Assembly (NCBI RefSeq): GCF_910596095.1
Contig: NC_056539.1
Location: forward strand, 27,488,501-27,552,500
DNA: 64,000 nucleotides
Reading direction: 5' to 3'
From: Thunnus maccoyii
Lineage: Eukaryota > Chordata > Actinopteri > Scombriformes > Scombridae
This document shows positions 23,501 through 34,200 of this stretch, piece after piece; positions within the stretch are counted from its first letter, which is position 1; every line of letters starts with the position of its first letter. The translations under genes and the position numbers were made by a program. The notes below the pieces were generated by a model. That model was not told where the DNA came from and ran no database searches. It saw nothing but the letters and a program-made list of their open reading frames with translations.

Positions 23501-23844
23501 GGTCCTGTCTGTTTAATGGTCTGACTAAAAATCAAACTGCATGGAATAAAGTTGACATGTCCATAAAAATTAAACAACTTTTTTTGTGGCATATTTAGGT
23601 TTGATCGACTGCTGATATTATTGAAACTCACAATGTTCTACACCTTGTAGAATGGACATTCTGAAAATAAGAAAATTAAAAGTTCACATGCCATGATTCC
23701 TTCAGTTACCAGTTCAACACTACTAAACATATAAACACACACTGAAGTTTTTAAGTAAAAGAAAATTGTCAACACTGATGTTTATACAGAGGTGGCGTTG
23801 TAATGTTTCACACATTTCCTTCAAGTTTTAGTACTGTTAAAAAA
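20543..23844 (+). repeat. 3.3-kb tandem unit carrying TAAR gene 5
   Basis: Same length (about 3302 bases) and layout as the preceding unit, starting at the same junction motif. The similarity includes noncoding flanks and intron, so the copies are recent or homogenised. Confidence 0.9.
21069..22550 (+). CDS. TAAR gene 5: trace amine-associated receptor, two exons, 325 aa
   Basis: Exon 1 is 21069-21238 and exon 2 is 21743-22550, with a 504-base GC-AG intron. Position 7.43 is His (H285), unique in the cluster and in a position that normally faces the binding pocket. T106 is at 3.32 and D191 at 5.42. TM3 has Met (FMLTF) where gene 4 has Leu. The TM6-TM7 loop ends SFAQLWLF, like genes 2 and 7 rather than its neighbours. 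The frame is open throughout. Confidence 0.93.
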
Positions 23845-26800
23845 GATCCTGGGGGTTCTCTCTCTCTCAATGTATAGGGACTAACATGGTGGCTGGGACA
23901 ACCATCATTTTATTATGGGGTGGTTTATGTCATCTATGGACAGTATTTACTGCTATTTGTATTGAATGGACTCTGGTCTGGACTAAATTTTAATTGGAAC
24001 CTGCTCAAAGTTGTGTGGTTTGACATTCATAGGGGCTTTTTCTTTGGTAGACAGTAGTAGTTCTGTGACATTTAGTGTTTTATTTAACATAGTATTATTA
24101 TGTCCATCTTAGCAATGTCTGGACAATAACTAGACAAATAAGGATAAGGAGGAAAACCAGGGTGTGAGTGGTTAGGATAAATATTGTTTGAAAGAGGGAA
24201 TGAATGATGAAATGGGGAAAGGAGCAAAAATTGGTGAGTAGGAGGAGTTGGGGGGGAAAAACAGATGGGAGTGTGTTAAATAAGTTAAATAACTGATGTC
24301 ATGAAGAAGTGAGTCAGAGGGCTGCTAGACCTCATCAGCTCTCTGTTCAGATCTGTAGTCACTTCCTCTGACGATGGTAGAGACACTGAAACAAGCAGAG
24401 CTCTGCACCCTTCCCCTCAACACCTCCTGCACGTCAACGCCTGTTTCTACCAAAGCCACGCTCATCAAAACACTGCTGTACTGCATCGCTCTGCTCACTG
24501 TGATACTCAACCTGTTGGTTGTAATCTCCATCTCTCATTTCAGGCACAGATACATTCCTTGAATTATTACAGCCAGTAGTGTGTAATAACAGGTAGCAGT
24601 GTTGGGGTGGTTTAACTGTTAGGTAAAAGAATTGAACATCAGTTTTCATAAAATTATGCTTTTTTAAATTCTATGATATCAGACGAACTTTGGCCCTTAG
24701 TCCACCCTGCATACAAGCTTTTTGAATGTGTTTCTAAAAAGCTAAAACAGGCTAAAGATCTTAATACATTAACTTGTAAATGAAAATGTCATTCTTAATG
24801 GGCTTCTCTGTATAAAGGTGTCAGCATGACAGTAGTCATGATAATCTCCATTTCTGCTAAACGGAAAGTGTGAAGATTTATTTTGCATGTAGAGTTTGGT
24901 TTTCATATTGTGTCTATAAAAGTAAAATATTCTGTTTTCTGACAATATTTGCTTTGATCTTACTTCATGTTCATTGTGTCATGGACTGATTATGAGGCAC
25001 GTGAAAATACTATCACTAATCAGCATAATCATAATCTCTCACTCCAGGCAGCTTCACACCTCCACCAATGTCCTCCTCCTCTCCCTGGCTGTGTCTGACT
25101 TGTTTGTGGGCCTTGCAATGATGCCAGCTGCAATTGCCCTGCACTCCTGCTGGTTTCTGGATGAAATCACATGTGCTCTCTCATTCTTGTTGACCTTTAT
25201 CCTCACATCCTCCTCTGTCGGAAGCATGGTGCTCATATCAGTGGATCGTTATGTGGCCATTTGTGCCCCTCTGCACTATTCTTTCATGATAATGCCAAGA
25301 AGAGCTAAAATCTGTGTGTCTTTATGTTGGATCTGTTCTGTTATCTACAACTTCATAATACTAAAAGATCACTTGTTACAAATAGATATGTTAAATCCCT
25401 GCCCCCAAGAATGTACACTTATCATAAGCTACATATCAGGGGCAGTAGACTTTATTCTGACCTTTTTCAGCCCTGTTACTGTTATCATAGTTCTCTATAT
25501 GAGAGTGTTTGTGGTGGCTGTGTCACAGGCACGTGTCATGCGGTCTCAAATTGTAGCTGACAAATCAAGAACTCTGACTGTAGTTGCAAAGAAATCTGAG
25601 ATGAGGGCTGCTAGAACTCTTGGCATTGTCCTACTTGTGTTTATACTTTGTTTATGTCCATACTACTGTCCTTCTCTAGCAGGACAGGACAAGACAGTTG
25701 ATGGTTCATCACCTGAAGTTTGGCTTTTTTATTGTAACTCCAGTTTAAATCCTCTGATCTATGCCTTTTTCTACCCCTGGTTCAGAAAATCAATTAAACT
25801 CATTGTCAGCCTTCAAATACTGCAGCCAGGTTCCTGTGAGGCCAAGATAATGTAGAAAATAGCCAAATACTGTATATAAACTGACTTATTTTATCAAGGT
25901 GAATTCAGTTTGATTGAAGATGAAGTAAATTTGTTTTGTTTTGTCAACTGAACACATCAGTTCAGAATACTTTTTAAAGAACACAGTAAAACGATGGTGT
26001 TGTGACATCCAGTAAATATATTAACTTGGGAAAGACAGCAAAAAGATCATGTGTTGTATCCAGAGTGTCGAGAATCCCTGATAAATGCAACGATTATGTA
26101 GAAAAGAATAAAATTGATAAGTATCCACATCTGTGTGAAAGCTTTTTCCATCCTTGTATGCACAAACTAAAATACATTGTTGTGAAATTGGTGTTGTGAT
26201 ATAAAAGGCCAAATTGATATTTTTATCAGGACACTGAACAGTAGAATAAATATTCAAATACTAAATAATGAAGACAGTAAAAACTGACTAATTGCAAAAC
26301 AAAACAAAAAATATAGCTTTTTTGTGATGTATTCATAATTCCTAGTGTTTAGGAATTTTATTGTTTTTACAATTAAGTAATATATTTGAACTTTGAATAA
26401 TACAAGACACTACGGTGCATGATACAACCACAACTAGTGAAGTGAAATTGTCCAGACTGTTGAAAGCTCCTTATAGACCTTTTTTCACAGAAAACATTTG
26501 GACATGTTACAGTAATAAGATGTAAATAATAAAAGGAATGATGGCTGAATCCCATTTAGTTGCTTTGATTTCAGGGTTGTCTGAACCTTTACATATAATA
26601 GACTCTGAGTAATCATTATTATATAATCTGGCCTTTTATTACTCAACCAAAAATTATAAAGATAATTTTAAAGCAATAGGAAGACTAAGAATAATTAAAA
26701 TATGTTTCACATAAGCTTTATTGTCACCAAACACCGGCTGCTGTAGGTTGTAGTGCAGGTTTCCTATTAGAAAAGGGAAATCAGTAATAGACGTTCAGTC

Positions 26801-27149
26801 TTCATGGTACTGTCTGTTTAATGGTCTGGCTAAAAATCAAACTGCATGGAATAAAGTTGACATATCCATAAAAATTAAAAAAAAAAATTGTGCAGCATAT
26901 TCAGTTTTGATGGACTGCTGATATTATTGACACTCACAATGTTCTACACCTTGTAGAATGGACATTCTCAAAATAAGAAAAATAAAGTTCACATGCCATG
27001 ATTCCTTCAGTTACCAGTTCAACACTACTAAACATATAAACACACACTGAAGTTTTTAAGTAAAAGAAAATTGTCAACACTGATGTTTATACAGAGGTGG
27101 CGTTGTAATGTTTCACAGATTTCCTTCAATTTTTAGTACTGTTAAAAAA
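23845..27149 (+). repeat. 3.3-kb tandem unit carrying TAAR gene 6
   Basis: About 3305 bases, same junctions at both ends. The only length differences from the other units are small indels. Confidence 0.9.
24374..25855 (+). CDS. TAAR gene 6: trace amine-associated receptor, two exons, 325 aa
   Basis: Exon 1 is 24374-24543 and exon 2 is 25048-25855, with a 504-base GC-AG intron. The protein is a mosaic. TM2 (SDLFVGLAMMPA) matches gene 5, while from the second intracellular loop onward (FMIMPRR, HLLQIDML, DKTVDGSSP) it matches gene 4. T106, D191 and Y285 occupy 3.32, 5.42 and 7.43. Intact reading frame. Confidence 0.93.
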
Positions 27150-30100
27150 GATCCTGGGGGTTCTCTCTCTCTCAAGGTATAGGGACTAACATGGTGGCTG
27201 GGACAACCATCATTTTAGTATGGGGTGGTTTATGTCATCTATGGACAGTATTTACTGCTATTTGTATTGAATGGATTCTGGTCTGGACTAAATTTTAATT
27301 GGAACCTGCTCAGAGTTGTGTGGTTTGACATTCATAGGGGCTTTTTCTTTGGTAGACAGTGGTAGTTCTGTGACATTTAGTGTTTTCTTTAACACAGTTT
27401 TATTATGTCCATCTTGGCAATGTCTGAACAATAACTAGACAAATAAGGATAAGGAGGAAAACCAGGGTGTGAGTGATGAGGATAAATACTGTTTGAAAGA
27501 GGGAATGAATGATGAAATGGGGAAAGGAGCAAAAATTGGTGAGTAGGAGGAGTTGGGGGGGAAACAGATGGGAGTGTGTTAAATAAGTTAAATAACTGAT
27601 GTCATGAAGAAGTGAGTCAGAGGGCTGCTAGACCTCATCAACTCTCTGTTCAGATCTGTAGTCACTTCCTCTGACGATGGTAGAGACACCGAAACAAGCA
27701 GAAATCTGCACCCTTCCCCTCAACACCTCCTGCACGTCAACGCCTGTTTCTACCAAAGCCACGCTCATCAAAACGCTGCTGTACTGCATCGCTCTGCTCA
27801 CTGTGATACTCAACCTGTTGGTTGTAATCTCCATCTCTCATTTCAGGCACAGATACATTCCTTGAATTATTACAGCTAGTAGTGTGTAATAACAGGTAGC
27901 AGTGTTAGGGTGGTTTAACTTTTAGGTAAAAGAATTTAACATCAGTTTTCATAAATTTAAGCTTTTTTAAATTCTATGCTATAAGACCAACTTTGGCCCT
28001 TAGTCCATCCTTGCATACAAGCTTTTTGAATGTGTTTCTAAAAAGCTAAAACAGGCTAAAGATCTTAATACATTAACTTGTAAATGAAAATGTCATTCTT
28101 AATGGGCTTCTCTGTATAAAGGTGTCACAATAGCAGTAGTCATGATAAGCTCCATTCTGCTAAACAGAAAGTGTGAAGATTTATTTTGCATGTAGAGTTT
28201 GGTTTTCATATTGTGTCTATAAAAGTAAAATATTCTGTTTTCTGACAATATTTGCTTTGATCTTACTTCATGTTCATTGTGTCATGGACTGATTATGAGG
28301 CACGTGAAAATACTATCACTAATCAGCATAATCATAATCTCTCACTCCAGGCAGCTTCACACCTCCACCAATGTCCTCCTCCTCTCCCTGGCTGTGTCTG
28401 ACTTGCTTGTGGGCCTTGCAGTGATGCCAGCTGCAATCGCCACGCTGCAGTCCTGCTGGTTTCTGGGTGAAATCACATGTGCTCTCTGGTTCTTGTTTAG
28501 CTGTATCCTCACCTCCTCCTCTATTGGAAGCATGGTGCTCATATCAGTGGATCGTTACGTGGCCATTTGTGCCCCTCTGCACTATTCTTCCATGATAACG
28601 CCAAGAAGAGCTAAAATCTGTGTGTCTTTGTGTTGGATCTGTTCTGTTATCTACAACTTCATAATACTAAAAGATTTCTTGTTACAAATAGATATGTTAA
28701 ATCCCTGCCCCCAAGAATGTACACTTATCATAAGCTACATAGCAGGGGCAGTAGACTTTATTCTGACCTTTTTCAGCCCTGTTACTGTTATTATAGTTCT
28801 CTATATGAGAGTGTTTGTGGTGGCTGTGTCACAGGCACGTGTCATGCGGTCTCAAATTGTAGCTGTCAAATCAAGAACTCTGACTGTAGTTGTAAAGAAA
28901 TCTGAGATGAGGGCTGCTAGAACTCTTGGCATTGTCCTACTTGTGTTTATACTTTGTTTATGTCCGTACTACTGTCCTTCTCTAGCAGGACAGGACACCA
29001 CAGTCGATGGTTCATTCGCTCAACTTTGGCTATTTTTTTGTAACTCCAGTTTAAATCCTCTGATCTATGCCTTTTTCTACCCCTGGTTCAGAAAATCAAT
29101 TAAACTTATTGCCAGCCTTCAAATACTGCAGCCAGGTTCCTGTGAGGCCAAGATAATGTAGAAAATAGCCATATACTGTATATAAACTGACGTATTTTAT
29201 CAAGGTGAATTCAGTTTGATTGAAGATGAAGTAAATTTGTTTTGTTTTGTCAACTGTACACATCAGTTCAGAATACTTTTTAAAGAACACAGTGAAACAA
29301 TGGTGTTGTGACATCCAGTAAATATATTAACTTGGGAAAGACAGCAAAAAGATCATGTGTTGTGTCCAGAGTGTCGAGAATCCCTGATAAATGCAATGAT
29401 TATGTAGAAAAGAATAAAACTGATAAGTATCCACATCTGCGTGAAAGCTTTTTCCATCCTTGTATGCACAAACTAACATAAATTGTTGTGAAATTGGTGT
29501 TGTGATATAAAAGGCCAAATTGATATTTTTATCAGGACACTGAACAGTAGAGTAAATATTCAAATACTAAACAATGAATACAGTGAAAACTGACTAATTG
29601 CAAAACAAAACAAAAAATATAGCTTTTTTGTGATGTATTCATAATTCCTAGTGTTTATGAATTTTGTTGTTTTTATAGTCAAGTAATATATTTGAATTTT
29701 GAATAATACAAGACACTACGGTGCATGATACAACCACAACTAGTGAAGTGAAATTGTCCAGACTGTTGAAAGCTCCTTATAGACCTTTTTTCACAGAAAA
29801 CATTTGGACATGTTACAGTAATAAGATGTAAATAATAAAAGGAATGATGGCTGAATCCCATTTAGTTGCTTTGATTTCAGGGTTGTCTGAACCTTTAAAT
29901 ACAATAGACTCTGTGTAATCATTATTATATAATCTGGCCTTTTATTACTCAAGAAAACGCAGAAATACGCAGAAATTTTTCTAGACACAAGAAGAGTCAG
30001 AATTTTTTTACAGTGTTTCACAGAAGCTTTGTTGTGACTGAACACTGGCTGCTGTAGGTCGTAGTGCAGGTTTCCTATTAGAAAAGGGAAATCAGTAATA

Positions 30101-30458
30101 GACATTCAGTCTCCATGGTCCTGTCTGTTTAATGGTCTGACTAAAAATCAAACTGCATGGAATAAAGTTGACATCTCCATAAAAATTAAACAATTTTTTG
30201 TGCGGCATATTTAGTTTTGATGGACTGCTGATATTATTGACACTCACAATGTTCTACACCTTGTAGAATGGACATTCTCAAAATAAGAAAAATAAAGTTA
30301 ACATGCCATGATTCCTTCAGTTACCAGTTCAGCACTACACAAACATATAAACACACACTGAAGTTTTTAAGAAAAAGAAAATTGTCAACAATGATGTTTA
30401 TACAGAGGGGTGTTTAATGTTTCACAGATTTTCTTCAGCTTCTGAGACTGTTAAAAAA
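27150..30458 (+). repeat. 3.3-kb tandem unit carrying TAAR gene 7 (last unit)
   Basis: About 3309 bases. It begins at the shared junction, but its right end reads AAAAAAGATCTGGCAAA and continues into unique flank, so this is the distal end of the array. Confidence 0.85.
27677..29161 (+). CDS. TAAR gene 7: trace amine-associated receptor, two exons, 326 aa
   Basis: Exon 1 is 27677-27846 and exon 2 is 28351-29161, with a 504-base GC-AG intron. The flanks and intron resemble genes 4-6, but the first part of exon 2 keeps the longer ATLQS form of genes 1 and 3. Position 3.32 is S107 (LFSCILTSSSIG), D192 stands at 5.42 and F286 at 7.43. It is the last receptor of the array and lies tail to tail with the FNDC7-like gene, about 1.6 kb from that gene's poly(A) signal. 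Intact. Confidence 0.93.
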
Positions 30459-30780
30459 GATCTGGCAAATGGTTCACAAAATGAGAAGTCATATAGTACA
30501 TCAAAAAGAAAATATACTGCATGGTTTTAAAAAATATTGCTTGATAAATTATCACTTTATTTGTTTACACTACTTTCAGTTTAATAATCAACCAGATAAT
30601 CTAATAACCTTCCTCAAAAATAGAACCATTTTTGATAAATATAATTTCATCAATACTTAGACAGATAAAATGCCACATGCTGCTATGATACCAGCCACAA
30701 TTATGATAATGTATATAACCTATTGCTATCAAAGATTTATAAGTATTCCAATCTAAAGTTCTCCTCATGTTTGATCTTAA
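30459..30780. other. Intergenic sequence between TAAR gene 7 and the FNDC7-like gene
   Basis: AT-rich, no gene. It is homologous to the end of the TAAR gene 1 flank (about 5030-5350) and marks the shared ancestral right edge of a TAAR unit. Confidence 0.7.
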
Positions 30781-30786
30781 TTTATT
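30781..30786 (-). terminator. Candidate poly(A) signal of the FNDC7-like gene
   Basis: AATAAA on the - strand, about 195 bases after the stop codon at 30980-30982. It is the first perfect hexamer found downstream on that strand. Confidence 0.5.
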
Positions 30787-30979
30787 TGTGACATGTAAGA
30801 CGTACCCCAAACAGAAGACCTTTCTTAAAACTTTGTAGTTGTATTTACTTTCTTTTTACAATTTTCCCCCTAAAGGTTTAAAGATTGAACCGATAACAAT
30901 TCTGTTAAGGATGCTACTGAGTGGAGACAATAAACATATAAGCCATATAATGGTATTTCTGCTTAGTCCAGTCCTTTCA

Positions 30980-31263
30980 TTAGGAGGCACCAGTGGTTCT
31001 GCACTTTGGCCTGGAGTAGTTGCTTTGGCTGATGGCGTTTTTGGCTGCAAGCCTGACGCAGTAGGTGGTCCGGGGCCTGAGGTCAGTCTCTATGTAAAAA
31101 TCACCTTCCACGGTTCTCACTCTAGGCGGCTGATTGGCCCGCTGCTCTCTCTGTTCCTCCTCAATGACGAGCATATACTGAGACGCGTCCTTCACTGTCG
31201 TCCACTTCACATACAAGGAAACTCCACCTACTGTTACGGTCAACACCTCTGGAGTTTCAAGAT
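30980..31263 (-). CDS. fndc7: fndc7-like last exon: FN3 domain 40 and stop
   Basis: Begins at an acceptor TCTCAG|AT and ends at TAA. The domain departs from the six-Cys pattern, with LYVKW and TYCVRLAAKNA more like classical FN3. It keeps a RTTG end followed by only two residues, Ala-Ser. A GT after RTTG could act as a donor, but the context is poor and the stop follows at once. Confidence 0.8.
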
Positions 31264-34200
31264 CTGAGAGACAGACAGAGAGATGAGCGAGGCATTAGAA
31301 GTTGTTTTGTAATACAAGACCTTTGATGAATTTATATTCATGTTTGGTCACTATTTCTAAAGCCCAAAGTGCAACTTCAAATATTTTGTTTTGTCCCAAC
31401 CAACACAAAGATATTTAGGTTATGATCACAGAATACTAAAGACACCAGAAAATATTCACATTTTAAGAAACTGGAGCAAGAGAATTTTTGCATTTTTTCT
31501 TAAAATATGTCTCATAACAATTAATCAATTGTTATCTCAGATCAATATTTCTGATGATTGACTAATCGTTGCAGCCTTAAACGTTACACTTACCTCTGTC
31601 TAAATTGGCATAGACCTGAGTAGCCCGTAAATCTCTTCTTCTCCGAGTTCCTACTGGACCTGAGGAAGATGAAAATAACTCATTATATAGATTTCAGATT
31701 TCCAAAATGTCAATAAAGACAAATAAGTAATTAAATGACAAGTTGCATTTTTCAACAGGTGCAATATTGTTGTGTCAGTGTTCTTGCACTGTGCAAGCTG
31801 CAGTGTTGCTCTGGCTTGCAAGTGATGGTCTGTCATTGTTTACTTTTAGTTCTTGTTCAGTTCATCTTCACATATCGGTATCAGCATATATGTCAGCTGA
31901 CACACAACAAAAAAATGAAGTTCAGAGATGCCAAAGATATGTTTTGACACAGTGTCACCATTTCATAGTTTGTCCGATAGAGAGTAGTGAAAAAGTTATT
32001 TTTCAACATCCTGCCAACCCCACATTTCTTAGTCACAAGTTACAAAAAAACTAATCTAAGGGGACCTAATCAAAAATGTCTCAGTCTCGGTCTGGTTGTT
32101 TAGTCTACAGCAGAGTTTGATTGACAGCTTTCACACAAACTCAAATGAACTGATCCAAACACAGATCGTTTGAACTGAACCAAACGGATCAGGTTTGAAA
32201 GCATCCTTATGAACTCGTACAATATTAGACGTTGAGGAATTTTGCTAAGCAGAACTATACAAAGTTAGATTTAAGAAATAATTAGATGTGGAATACAATC
32301 TTGCTGCTACAGCTCCAGTTGAATGACGTGGAGAGATTATTTTTGTGAGTCCTGTGTAGTGCTGGTGATTTTCTCACCCTGCATCTGACCTGTAATATTG
32401 CTGGTAGGGTTGCTCTGTCCTACGGCGTTGCTGGCCGTCACTTCGATGGTGTGAGGATCAAAGTTGGTCAGCGAGCAGGAGAGCCCTGTGGTGTTGCAAA
32501 CCTTGACACGGCCTGCGCTCGACACATTGTAGACAATGTACCGTGTGGCAAACACCGACGCCTCCCAGGAAAGCACAGGAGACTGTCTGTTACCAGAGTA
32601 TTTCACATTCTGTGGAGCACAGGGCGCTGGGAAGGAAACGGTGAAAATGCTGTTAACAGACAGACTCGAGTGTCTTATTATATCTAAACCCATGCTATGT
32701 GAGGTGAAGATAACAAGACATATTCTGCTTAAACAAATTAAAAAGCAAAATATTAATATTTAAAATATGCTATAAAACAGATACAAGACTATCTCCTCAA
32801 TATATCAACCTAAATGCAAAAAGGAACAGCTTTTGCTTCAAACAAAAGACATGATGTATGGGCTACATAATCCAATGTGAATTTACCTGTGACTCCAGTA
32901 AGGGCGTTGGAAGGATTGCTGATCCCGGCTGAGTTTCTGGAGCGTACAGTGATGTTATAAACTGTGCTGCAAGGCAATGGGAACTCAAAATATTTCCTGG
33001 GCGACCAATAAGAAGAGATCTCCATCAGGGCCTGTGGGTTGTTTTGGATTCGACCGGTTATCTCCACCAAGTACTCGACTTCGGAACAGTTGACGCTGTC
33101 CCATGACGTCATGGCCCAGTAAGTTTGGCTACTCTCCTGCATCCGGACATTCAGACCAGTCGGAGCACACGGAGCTGAGGAAGAAGGAGATAGCAATTCA
33201 CCAGTGAAATGAGCCAAGTTAAAAAAGTTCTGCTCTTGTTTTTGTGACATTTTCAAAGGGTAAAAGATCATCCTCACTAGCCTTTTTGGTGGGATAATTA
33301 GATTTTTCTTGACTTGCTATACTACATTGTGGGTATTAAACCAGTACAACCAACTGATTGAGTACTTCTTTAATTGATTTTTGTAACGTACACGAGAAAA
33401 CAAAACATTTATCACATCTACTGAAGCCCTAAAAGTTTTCCAGTAAAAGTAGTATCTAAAAACATTTATTTATATCTGCAAATTCTATTCTATTCTTAAA
33501 TTTTTGCTAAAGTACCTAAAGTAATTGCAGCATTGTAATAATTGCACTATGCTATAATTCACTTTTGAGCTCTGATATTTACCTGCTCCAGCCTGCAGAG
33601 GTGCACTGAACGAGCTGTTGCAAACGCCATTCGAGGCTTCAACGGAGAAATTGTACATGCCGCCACATTCCAGGCCTTCGATGGTGCAGGAGGTGTCGGT
33701 GCTATCACAGTAAAACGCGTCTCCACCCATATGTTGGGCACAGCCAAAATACTTCACAGCACCCTCACTGGCACTCCAAGAAAGGGTGGCAGAGTTGGTC
33801 TTGCATTCGATATCCACTGCTAGACCGGAGGGCTCACAGGGCACTGAGAGGGAAGAGAGAAAAGAACGGTACAGCGGGCCTGCAGTTTCCAAAATGTTAG
33901 AATAACATTAACTTATCCTTATTGATAAGAAAAAAATGAATAAATAAATAAAAAGGTATTTATATAGTATTTATTAAGTCCAATCAATAGAAGTGACTAC
34001 TAAGAAAAAATCCAACTTCAACTTGATGGTATTAGAACATTAACAGAACAACATGAACAGGAAGAAAAGCTACTCATTAAAAATCACAGAGAACTAATTT
34101 TGATTGTTAACAAAAAAAGTAATTTTAAAAAGTAATTTTTGCAGTATTTTGCATGATGATAGAAGACGTGACATCCTGAAAATGTGGCTTTACTGGTGCC

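Noticed and set aside
17241-30458. Assembly artefact from collapsed or repeated contigs
   Set aside because: The units differ by scattered substitutions, indels and mosaic blocks, and each has its own pocket residue changes. Still worth long-read confirmation.
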